From Euglena gracilis (lineage: Eukaryota > Euglenida > Euglenophyceae > Euglenales), in assembly GCA_039621445.1 (NCBI GenBank), contig CP154955.1, positions 11,582,241 to 11,646,240 of the forward strand: DNA of 64,000 bases, read 5' to 3'. Numbering within the stretch: position 1 is the first letter of the stretch; every line of letters starts with the position of its first letter. The notes below the pieces were generated by a model. It saw only the letters and a list, made by a program, of their open reading frames with translations. It was not told the DNA's origin and did not search any database. Below are positions 56,301 to 64,000 of this stretch, piece by piece. The position numbers were made by a program, and so were the translations under genes.

Positions 56301-57119
56301 CCCCAGTCATGCCCAATGAGTGTGAGGTGGGCCCCCCCCCCCCGCCCCAACGCTGGATTTCTGCCCAGAAATCACGAGTCGCAAGTGAAGCTGAAGGTTC
56401 ATGGGGTGTTGGAAGTCAGGTGGGTGTCAAGCATACATCTCTCTAATGTTTTGCGAACCCCCCCGGGGGGGGGGGGCGGCTGCAGCCAGCCCCGATTTGG
56501 GCCCAGCCCAGCCGCAGCAGCCCCCTCCCCCGGGGGGGGGGGTGCTGCTAGCCCTAGCTAACCAGCCCCTTTTTGGGGGTCCAGCCCAAAATTTTTCGGC
56601 GCAAAGCGCCGAATTTTTTTTTGAAAAACTGTGTTCAAAAGTGGCCAAAAATGGGGTTTGGGGGGCGTTTGGCAAAAATGGAGTTTGGGGCATTTTTGGG
56701 GGGTTTCAGATGCATCATTTTTTCAAAACTGTGTTTTGCAGGTCATTTTTGGGCATCTTTCCGATTTCAGTCCAGCTCGCCCCGGTTCGGGTCCAGCCGG
56801 GGTCCAGCCCCCCCCCCCCCCCCCCCCGGGGGGGGGGCGGGCCAGCCAGCCCAAATTTCTAGCCTTAGCCCAGCAACCCCCCCCCCGGCGTCCTTAAAGA
56901 GATGTATGGTGTCAAGCAAGTGCATGGGGTGTGGGAAAACAGAAGCCTGGCCGGGAGCCTGCGGAGCCCGCCCCCAAGAAGGCCAAGCGGGTCTGGGTCC
57001 CGAAGCTGCCCCAGCCCCGGCCGAACGTCCCCGACGCCCCGGCGGCCAACAGGAAGACGCGGCGCGCGGGCCGCAAGCATCGCAAGGGGTCGGTCGAGCC
57101 CCAGTCTGCACTCGCTTGA
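50320..57119 (+). CDS. UTP23: UTP23-like small-subunit processome protein, multi-exon
   Basis: Nucleolar PIN-like protein needed for 18S rRNA maturation. Exon 1 (50320-50494) reads MQVHRRKQSNKVLAWYKK then PFRVLCDASFI, the Utp23/Fcf1 start. The methionine followed closely by a basic stretch fits UTP23 better than FCF1. Exon about 51330-51430 (DELSMLGRTDALEAAQ) matches the ELE-x-LG helix. Exon about 52400-52446 ends KYILA and exon 53209-about 53300 starts TQNDQLR, together the conserved VATQDxxLR. The last exon 56943-57119 is the basic tail (KKAKRVW...RKTRRAGRKHRKGS). A possible exon at about 54790-54866 (ERLEREERNSGESRR) lies between. Several boundaries are approximate, and the third splice appears to use a GC donor (GCG/GCAAGG). 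Elements sit in its introns. Confidence 0.78.
50553..50838. mobile_element. hAT-like MITE in UTP23 intron 1
   Basis: Perfect 8-bp duplication ATCCGGGG at 50545-50552 and 50839-50846. The ends begin CATACCAT and end ATGGTATG. GTGACTGACTGGTTTTT-type motifs inside link it to 21903-22288. Confidence 0.88.
51000..51235. repeat. T-rich tract with GATGTT repeats
   Basis: Imperfect TTTTTGATGTT/TTTTTGTTTTT repeats just upstream of UTP23 exon 2. It could serve as an extended pyrimidine tract. Phe/Leu ORFs here are artefacts. Confidence 0.85.
52761..53059. repeat. Minisatellite bounded by inverted C/G ends
   Basis: Left CCCCCCCCCCCAAGGAAACTGTCA and right TGACAGTTTCCCGGGGGGGGG in inverse orientation enclose diverged tandem units of 'aacctgtcagggtccc'. 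TA precedes the left end, but the right flank lacks it. It lies in the UTP23 intron before exon 53209. Confidence 0.65.
53301..55744. other. Long UTP23 intron region(s)
   Basis: Apart from a possible exon near 54790-54866, this holds a (GGGTGT)n run (54172-54206), a C/G-tract (54288-54312) and diverged copies of the 1-2250 repeat (54400-55740, with 'gttcttcaaatcctgggtga'). The open frame at 53459-53977 is moderately GC-rich but has no recognisable domain and no phase-compatible splice sites that I could find. Confidence 0.5.
55745..56008. mobile_element. hAT-like MITE in the last part of UTP23
   Basis: Starts CAGGGGGTTTTTTT and ends AAAAAACCCCTG. Flanks GTGCAGAT and CTGCAGAT match at 7 of 8. 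The interior is C/G-tract with A/T spacer. Confidence 0.8.
56432..56908. mobile_element. hAT-like MITE just before the last UTP23 exon
   Basis: Ends CATACATCTCT and AGAGATGTATG, with a perfect 8-bp duplication GTGTCAAG (56424-56431 and 56909-56916). It contains the palindrome CGGCGC-AAA-GCGCCG at about 56598. It ends 34 bases before the last exon, so the 3' part of this intron was reshaped by the insertion. Confidence 0.92.
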
Positions 57120-57420
57120 TGGGCGTGACAGAGTCCAGTCCTGGCTTCCAGTGCTTTTCAACCCAATGTGAAACTTAAGGAGGTCTGGCTTTGTTAAGAC
57201 CCCCAAATTTTCAGCCTGTTAAAGTCATAGGCATCTTGCATCAATGTTTTGCCTGCCAAAATTTTCATTTCGTCGGTGAAAAATTAAATGCCGGTGGTGG
57301 TATGGATTTGATGATTTTGCAGCAAGGATTGGCTGCAAAATCATCAAATCCATACCTCCACCAGCACCCCTTTTGTAACCCCCCCCCCCCCCCCCCCCCT
57401 ATGCAACCACAGCATATCAT
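57120..57420. other. Downstream flank of UTP23
   Basis: Contains a small hairpin ('tatggatttgatgattttgc' at 57301 and its inverse at 57333) and a poly-C run (57380-57399). No gene. Confidence 0.6.
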
Positions 57421-58296
57421 CAGGGTTTTTCACCGGTTCGTGCCACGAACAATCACGAACAATCACGAACCAGCACGAACTTGGGATTTTGGCAAAATCA
57501 CGAACAATCACGAACAATCACGAACAATCACGAACCGAATTTTTTCGTCACCCTTGCAGAAATGTCTTTTTCTGAGAATGACGGTGTTGTTCAATTAACC
57601 AAAGAGAAAAGATCATGGAAGAGAGGTGGCAAAATGGCTCCTCAAAAGCATGCTGCCCAGGTGTCATATGTATCTTGTTTTGATTTCCCCCCCTTTTGTC
57701 ACTTTTTCCAGTTTGGTTGAGTGATGGAAGTGAGAGGTTAGAGAGAGAGAAGTGAGAAGTGAGAGGAAATGTGGTGCAGTGTTTGCCATGTTTCAGTGCA
57801 CTGGGCCGAGAAGACATCTGCAAAGCGACATATTTCATCGTCAACTCGCAAAGACAACCTCCTTCGCAAACCAAAGATTGTGGAAAACCCTGGTCTTTTA
57901 GCTGAATTGATGGATGCACCCAAACGTGACATGGACGTATTTTGTGTTTTTCAAAAGGTGTATTTTTGTCCTTCGGTGTCAGGTTCCCAACGAACAACCT
58001 CCCCAAAGAGGCAGAAAATTGCTGATCTCAACAGTCTGCTTGATGCCATACGTTGGCACTGATTTTTCGTTGCTTTGCATCTTCCAAGCCTCTTTTGCTT
58101 TCCCCATTGACCTGAATATGTTGATTAAAAGAGGCACCAGAAACCAAAGCACAAGAAGAATCACCTATTTCGCCAAGGAAAACGGAAAACCGGGCGGTTT
58201 TTTGGAAGCACGAACAATCACGAACAATCACGAACAATCACGAACAATCACGAACCGGATTTCAGGCTTCCTAGCACGAACCGGTGGTAAACCCTG
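57421..58296. mobile_element. hAT-like element with ACGAACAATC subterminal arrays
   Basis: Ends CAGGGTTT(T/A)(T/C)CACCGGTTCG in inverse orientation. The flank ATATCAT is identical on both sides (57414-57420 and 58297-58303). Tandem CACGAACAAT units lie inside each end (57448-57540 and 58210-58258). The centre (57560-58190) encodes short basic frames with possible introns but no identifiable transposase. It has the same architecture as 38885-39620, with different repeats. Confidence 0.88.
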
Positions 58297-58303
58297 ATAT
58301 CAT

Positions 58304-59147
58304 TGATGCGCACACCCATCAATGGCGCATTTTTAGGGGGTTTTCACTTTTTTTTTCATGGAAAGTTCTGCTAAAAACTCTTTTGGGGCGACAAATTTTA
58401 TTTGACCCCAATCATCAGACTCGTGATATGAAATGCTTTTTCCCTCAAATTTGAGGCTTAGTTCCGATATTAGCTCCAAAATCACGGAAGGGGTTCGGCT
58501 GTCCGTAAAATAGCCCAGTTCCATTGATACAGCATCTTAGGCGGCCAAACTCGCATTTAAGGTTTTTAATTTTAGCTTGTGCTTTGGTGCAAATTTCCAA
58601 ACTTTTTGAGACCCGGCGGTAGAACCCAACCTTTTGACCCTCTGGTTCCGCAGAGACCCTCCACAGTGGCGTCTGCATCATCTGCCGATGTTGGGACCCG
58701 GGGAACAGGCCCAATTTTGGCGTTTTTCGGCCTGTGCACCATTTTGAAAAAGGTTCAAAACCTTCGGTTTGACCGCCAGGACACGTGATTTTTCCCAAAA
58801 AAGGGCCAAATCCCCCGTTGCGAGTCCCTCGCTTTGAATCCTTGACTCTGTTCCCCAGATGGTGCTACACAGGCTGGGTGCAATTTGGCCCTTTTTGTTG
58901 CTTTTTTGGGCTCTGCGAGTGTCCCTGAAGGGTTGCCTGCTGAGGCTTCCAGAGGGTGGACTCTACATACACGTTGTGAAAAGTTGAAAAACGGTGTGTC
59001 ACAGAGTCGTGATCCCTGGGTGCTTGGGGTGCGAGGAGCGGTGCAGCTGGAACCACCCAGGTGGGGGGGGGGATTGAGGGCAAGCCCAGGGACCTGTCCC
59101 AACGTCTGGTGAGCAACGCCAGGCCCCACACTGCCGGAAATAGAAGG
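58304..59147. other. Spacer with diverged copy of the 1-2250 repeat
   Basis: 'taggcggccaaactcgcatt' at 58539 and neighbouring strings match, in inverse order, the 2200-2240 part of the left repeat. No gene. Confidence 0.55.
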
Positions 59148-59528
59148 CCATGTTTATGGACATTGCGCTTAAGCGCAATAGTTTTACCTTGCGCTTAAGC
59201 GCAAGTTAAAACATTTGCGCTTAAGCGCAAGTTAAAACAGAAGCCCCTGAGCTTATGGGAGTCCCTCTGATGTGTTACGGTGTGTTGGGGGCCCTCTCTG
59301 AACGGCCAGTGTGCGGGCTTGGTGAGGAAATACATTTTCCGAAGCGCCGAAGCGCAATGGACATGCCTACATAATGCACTGTTTGTTCATTCAGATTGCA
59401 CGCCAGCCGCGTGTTTGCACTTCTCAGTCTTTTGTACCTCCCCCCCCCCCCAGTCTAACGAACCCCCGTGTCTAACGAACCCCTGGGGTCCGGACCGTCA
59501 TTTCTTGTCACTTTTTGAATTTTCGCAG

Positions 59529-60296
59529 GGATGACTTCCGCTCCGCCTTTTTCTCTTGCCGACCGTGTGCGCTACACGAGGTCGGATGGGTCCACGGTAG
59601 ACGCCATCGTTTTGGGTCCCTCTCAACGCGGGCTGGAGTTCATAGCTTTGCGCTGAGGGTGAATTTTATAATTGATGTTATGTCCGGGCTGACGTTTAGA
59701 TGCAGGTTCCCACGTTCCAGATTTTTTTTTTTGAAATGCACCCTCCTTTTGCTACGAGCGGAATGGCAAGACGGTGTACCACGACAAAGCGCCATTGAAG
59801 GACGTGACCGCTTGGCCACATCCTCCTCCTCCGGCGCACGGTCATCACATGCGGTCAGTTCGAAGGACAGGGTGGTGGCAAAATACCCAGCGTACGCATA
59901 TGCCTGTGTGAGATACTTTACCCCTCCAATAGGGCCCAAGAAGCAAATAATTCACAAAGGCAAGCAGTCGCGGTACCACTACACGGAAGGTATTTTGCAG
60001 AAGTGGATCAACTCCAAGAGGAACCAAAGGCTGGCAGTGGCAAAGCGAATGGTAATCGGAAAGGTGCGGAATTTTTTAGGAAAACGATCGATTATCATTT
60101 GTATTCTCTCTAGGCATTTGAACTGTGTGGTGAACTGCTTGCCCTCCGTCCCGATCAACTGGAACGTTGGTGGTGTGATTTTCGGCAGCGAAGGAGGGTG
60201 GCCACACGAACGGTGTCATCATTACGGCGGTACAACGAGGAAATCATCCTGCCTTTGGTGCAACGTTACCGGTGTGATGAATTGATGGTGGAATAG
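59529..60296 (+). CDS. Unrecognised 185-residue protein inside the inverted-repeat unit
   Basis: Leader acceptor at 59527-59528, start at 59531. Exons 59531-59651, 59751-59853, 59913-60063 and 60114-60296 sum to 558 nt with all phases consistent and a TAG stop. The N-terminus (RVRYTRSDGSTVDAIVLG, then LEFIALRYERNGKTVYHD) looks like a small beta-barrel of Tudor or SH3 type. The middle is Lys-rich (IGPKKQIIHKGKQSRYHY; WINSKRNQRLAVAKR). The C-terminus is Arg-rich and helical (FRQRRRVATRTVSSLRRYNEE). A nucleic-acid- or chromatin-binding role is a guess. Codon use is less GC-rich than in the housekeeping genes, which suggests a different origin. Intron 1 is nonconventional; introns 2 and 3 are GT-AG. 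Confidence 0.7.
59652..59750 (+). other. Short nonconventional intron (99 bp) with variant GAG/CTC pair
   Basis: Begins GCTGAGGGTG and ends CACCCTCCTTTT. GAG at +4 to +6 faces CTC at -8 to -6, and GAGGGTG pairs perfectly with CACCCTC. This is a compensatory version of the CAG/CTG rule. Splicing gives FIALRYERNGKTVYHD; no GT-AG choice keeps the frame without a stop. Confidence 0.75.
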
Positions 60297-61362
60297 GTAT
60301 TTTAGGTGTTTCTCATGTCACCTCGGGCCACATTGCATCGTGCTGTACGGCAGGGGAAGGTGAGGGTGCTCGGGAATGCGGACGAGACGGCCATGCCCCT
60401 CGAGCCTGTACCGGCCAGAATCCTCGTTGTTTTGGCAGTTGTTTGGCCAGTTGAGCTGTGTGTGTGACCCGACCCATCCTCTCTTTTTATGGTGGTATGT
60501 AGTGGTAGTAGTGGTACGATGCTTGAATTTTTTGGAACAATGACAAGATTCTGGCGTTGAAACACACGGTCGATTCGAAGGACGCCGTGCGGGTCCCCGT
60601 ACGTGTGCGCCGCCGGTACCGTGACCATGTCACTGCGTATCTGAGCTTTTTGATTGAACTTTCAGTCGGAACTGACACAGATTCTGACCCATGTCTCATT
60701 CTCGGCACCGTTCACCGCCCAGTGATTCTGACCTTGCTTTTGGAACTGATTCCGATTCGAATAACGCATTGGCTTAGCTTAGCCCCCCCCCCCCCCCCCC
60801 GGGTGGTTGTGCCCCCCCACCACACCACACATCTAGGATTGGTAAGCCAACGTGTGATTTCGATTCATCTTCGTCAAATTTCTGACCTGTCGTCTGGTTC
60901 AGGGGAGGAAGGGGAGGAAGAGGAAGAGGAAGAAGAGCAAGAGGAGCCCGGGAGTGACGTTGAAGTTGTTTTGGGCAAAGGCAGCCCACACGGAGGGTGG
61001 CAAACTTTTCCTCACAAGAGACCTCATTTGCCCCAGTGATATCAAGGGTCGCATGCCCAAGGACTCATAAGTTAGCTCGAGGAAGAGGGATGGGGAAGAG
61101 GGCAAGGGAGGGGAAGGGAGTTGACTCTGTTCCGTTCTCTGCATATTTCCTCGCCTGTGGTGACTGCAGGCACAAAACCACAACGCTTAGCGTCCTTGTT
61201 GTTTTGGCGGCAGTGCTTGCATCCATGTCACCATTTGTCTGTTACGAAACAAAAAGTGACAGAATTATCGAACCCCCGTGTCCAACGAACCCCTGGGGTC
61301 CGGACCGTCATTTTTTGTCACTTTTGGGTTCGTTAGACACGGAGGGGGGGAGGTATGATGTT
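60297..61362. other. Rest of the inverted-repeat unit
   Basis: Fragments such as RQGKVRVLGNADETAMPLEP (about 60343-60405) and an acidic [19 protein letters not shown] stretch (60899-60957) may be exons of a second gene. I cannot join them with confidence. 59462-59520 and 61271-61330 share a direct repeat ('aacgaacccctggggtccgg'). Confidence 0.45.
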
Positions 61363-61429
61363 TTGCGCTTCGGCGCAATGTATTTCCTCACCAAGCCCGC
61401 ACACTGGCCGTTCATAGAGGGCCCCCAAC

Positions 61430-61703
61430 CAGGCTTCTTTTTAAGTCACCTGACCCCCCCCCCCCCCCCCGGGGGAGGGGGGGGGGGGGGGTGGGTCCGG
61501 GCCGGACCCCCCCCCGGGGGGGGGTCCCGCGCCGGAGGCGCTGGGTATACCTTTTCGGCGCAAAGCGCCGAAAATTTTTGAAAATTGCCTTTAACGGTCC
61601 CGATTTTGGGGGGTCCGCCCCCCCCGGGGATCCCGCGTCACCCTGGGTTGGGGGGGGGGGCCGCTCCCCTCCCCCCCCCCGGGGGGTCTTAAAAAGAAGC
61701 CTG
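61430..61703. mobile_element. hAT-like MITE inserted in the right inverted repeat
   Basis: Ends CAGGCTTCTTTTTAAG and TTAAAAAGAAGCCTG, with a perfect 8-bp duplication CCCCCAAC (61422-61429 and 61704-61711). The left inverted repeat (59281-59300, inverse) has the unoccupied site with one CCCCCAAC, which proves the insertion and dates it after the long repeats formed. The interior closely resembles 30612-30876, including the GGCGC palindrome. Confidence 0.96.
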
Positions 61704-62021
61704 CCCCCAACGCACCGTAACACATCAGAGGGACTCCCATAAGCTGAGGGGCTTCTGTTATACATTGCGCTTAAGCGCAAATGTTTTAACTTGCATTTAA
61801 GCGCAAGGTAGGACTATTGCGCTTAAGCGCAATGTCCTTTCAAATGGCAGATGCATTTGAATGCGGTCATGCTGTGTGAGAAGGTGGGCGATAGAGGAGA
61901 ATGATGAGGGGGGTTTGAGCGCTGCTGTGCCAGAAGCTGGGTTGGTGCTTTTCAACTATTCAGGCACTGGGGAGGAAGTGGCTGTTACAAAAAGACGAAT
62001 CATGGGCGGTAGTCTGTGGAG

Positions 62022-62539
62022 CAGGGAATTTCTTAAGCCGGAGGGTACCCTACCCCCTGGGGGGGGGTCCAGCCAGCCAGCAGCTCAAATCCAGCCAGCA
62101 GCCCAAACTCAGGCTGGGAGCCCCCCCCCCCGGGGGTTGACTGAAATAAAGTCGGGTCCAGCCCGGCCGGAGGCCAGAGGCCGGGCCAGCCGGCCGAAGG
62201 CCGGGCCAGCTGGCCGCAGACTGGCCAGCCAACTGGGCTGCCCAGCTCACCTATCCCTGCATTTTTCCCCCTCACCACAGCTTCCTCCATCACAGCCCCC
62301 AGCCTTGATCTAGCTCCATCCACCAAAATGTCGAAAATGGCAAAAATGTGTTAGAAAATTTTGTTTTTCACCGACCCAGCCCAGCCCAGCCCCCCCCAAC
62401 CCCCCCCGCCCCCCCCCCCCCCCCCACCCCACCCCCCCAGGGGTGGGGGGCCAGCCAGCAGCTCAAATCCAGCCACCATCTTTTTTTCCAGCCGGAGGCC
62501 GGGCCCCCCCCCCACCGGGGGTGCTTAAGAAATTCCCTG
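62022..62539. mobile_element. hAT-like MITE with CCAGCCAGCAG repeats
   Basis: Ends CAGGGAATTTCTTAAGC and its exact inverse, with a perfect 8-bp duplication CTGTGGAG (62014-62021 and 62540-62547). The interior is rich in GGCCAGCC units. Similar 'ccagccagcagc' strings lie at 25325, 26230 and 51965, so fragments of this family occur in SPB1 and UTP23 introns. Confidence 0.93.
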
Positions 62540-62714
62540 CTGTGGAGCCTGAGTGACCTTGCACTCAGTGCACAAAGTGGGGTTTTTTGGGATGTTGACA
62601 GAAAGACCTGTTTCGGCTGAACAATGCCCTCCATCTGCCCGGTGACATGTGGCTGTCTGGTGGGTTGCAAATTACTGAAAAAAGGTGTGTCAGCATGTCT
62701 TCCCTTCTCCGCCG

Positions 62715-63745
62715 TTGTTGATGGACCCTTTCAATTTCTCAATTCCATTCGTTCATCCCCAAAGTTGTGTGCTTCAAATCCTGGGTGAGGAAAGGGGGGT
62801 GACGAGCTTCTTTAAAACATTTTTTCGGCGCCCAAAACTGTTTCCTGGGCTGCGATTCCCAGGGTTCATCTGGCACCTGTTCTTTTCCAAACAGAAATTT
62901 TCCAATTTTCAAAAGTCGGCCAAAAAGAAGGGCCCCTCAGGCATGCTTAACTACGAAGCAAGCGGGAGGAACCTCCGTCATTGGCAGTTGGGCTCACAAC
63001 GCCTAGGAAAAGAGACGTCTGGGTATGAAGCAGTTGGTGGTTGTTTTCACACACCAGGGGATTGGTTTCCTGTCCCAGGCAAGGTTTCCCCCCACCTTAG
63101 CTCTGTCCGCTCTGGTAATGAGATGCTTCCAGGACTGCTCTCTCCACACACAGTGATAAAAATAAAATAAGAAAATTGGTGCCCATTGCGCCAAAGCGCA
63201 ATGGGCAGGCTTATGTGAACGAAAATTTAAGAGTTCATTGCGCCAAAGTGCAATAAAAATACAATTTTAAAGCTTCGGCGCAACACCCATGCTTTTATAA
63301 AATTATAAAAATTGTATTTATATTGCGCTTTGGTGCAAGGTAGCTCTTAAATTTCTATTCTTCATAAGCCCACCCATTGCGTTTTGGCGCAATGGAAACA
63401 CATGTTGACAATATCATTGCCCAAGTGTGGCAATGGTCACCCACATGTTGAATTACAAAAAAGTAAAAAAGTTTGTGCCAAAGCGCAAATGCACAGCGGA
63501 GTCCCCTCGTTTCATTACCCGCCGCTTTGTGTTCATGCATGGGACCCGGGAGCGCTGTGCCCATAGACCGTGAAGTTCCAAGTCGTTGCTTTCGTCCCCA
63601 GGCCCTGGGGTGCAGGGAGACACTATTTTCAGATTGGCCTGAGTCTCTGGCCTCGGTGTTCAAAAATAATTTTTTTTTGGATTTGCGCGTCGGCGCAAAT
63701 TTACAGTCATTTTCAAAGCTAAGTGCGAGTTAGGCCGCCTAAGAG
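62715..63745. repeat. Dispersed repeat, right copy
   Basis: Collinear with 1-2235 apart from the insertion at 284-1240 and several shorter gaps. It contains the same TTGCGC-CAAA-GCGCAA palindromes at 63187, 63241 and 63322. It supplies the unoccupied target for the left insertion. Confidence 0.88.
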
Positions 63746-64000
63746 CATGTCGTTGATATACCTTGTGTCAACGACACGTCCACGGAACAGTGGCATGCCT
63801 TGTGTGTGGACCAAAGATAAGGTTCACTGGAAAGGTTCATATCCCCACAAGTTTCTCACAAGTGGGGACAGAGGGAAGATATTTTCCCAGGGAAAAGAAG
63901 TTTCTTATTCTGCTTTTTGCTGGTGCTCGCTGCCAGTCGGCGCAGGGGGCAACATGCCATTGGACGCTGGCGCTTCCTGAGACGGTGCTTTTTTCTTCTT
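63746..64000. other. Window end, no gene assigned
   Basis: Short open frame with no recognisable domain; the sequence runs off the window. Confidence 0.5.

Larger units (their letters stand above)
59148..61846. mobile_element. Gene-carrying unit with about 195-bp terminal inverted repeats
   Basis: 59159-59357 is matched in inverse by 61363-61833 once the 61430-61703 insertion and its duplicated target are removed. The shared order is GGACATTGCGCTTAAGCGC, three TTGCGC-TTAA-GCGCAA palindromes, 'gcttatgggagtccctctga', 'acggccagtgtgcgggcttg' and a GCGCCGAAGCGCAA end. The match may begin at CCAT (59148 and 61846). I see no clear target duplication. Inside is a four-exon gene (59531-60296). No known transposase is visible, so mobility is inferred from the ends. 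Confidence 0.78.

Noticed and set aside
60557-61039. 160-residue frame with an acidic stretch inside the 59-kb unit
   Set aside because: Composition changes abruptly inside it, and no phase-consistent join to the upstream gene was found. Kept only as a possible second gene.
1-64000. Bacterial or organelle origin
   Set aside because: Spliceosomal and nonconventional introns, nuclear gene families and transposon types exclude it. No tRNA or rRNA gene was recognised by eye.

Overview
This window is nuclear DNA from a unicellular eukaryote, and the best-supported guess is a euglenid. Four conserved genes are cut into short GC-rich exons by long, repeat-filled introns. They all lie on the + strand, and each start codon closely follows a pyrimidine tract plus AG, as expected for spliced-leader acceptors. 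Many introns are ordinary GT-AG (donors mostly GTGTG or GTGCG) with some GC-AG. At least seven introns placed by protein homology or by frame and phase have no usable GT-AG ends. They instead carry CAG at intron positions +4 to +6 and CTG at -8 to -6, followed by longer end-to-end pairing. That is the signature known for nonconventional introns of euglenids. Genus and species cannot be read from the sequence.

Layout: 1-2250 is a copy of a dispersed repeat that recurs at about 62715-63745. The left copy carries a TA-target element with a second element nested in it. 2846-9573 is a nine-exon UbiE/COQ5/MenG quinone methyltransferase of exactly 267 codons. 10383-30147 is the rRNA methyltransferase SPB1/FTSJ3, about 23 exons over 20 kb, with the K-D-K-E tetrad intact. 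30148-42329 is mostly mobile DNA: a short GC-rich orphan exon at 34242, a minus-strand polyglutamine retroelement-type ORF at 34744-35883, a gutted Tc1/mariner element with a hAT-type element nested in it, and many C/G-tract units. 42330-46970 is a seven-knuckle CCHC protein of the CNBP/Gis2 type, in which three of four introns are nonconventional. 50320-57119 is UTP23, a second ribosome-assembly factor. 59148-61846 is a unit with about 195-bp terminal inverted repeats that carries a four-exon gene for a 185-residue protein I do not recognise.

The other major feature is the density of short non-autonomous elements. I could place 15 hAT-like units, most of them starting CAGGG or similar and flanked by 7-9 bp target duplications, many perfect. 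At least seven further units have TA-type flanks and C/G-tract ends. Several families that differ in their ends share the same internal GC palindrome. In two cases an unoccupied copy of the target site lies elsewhere in this window, so insertion boundaries and target duplications can be read directly.
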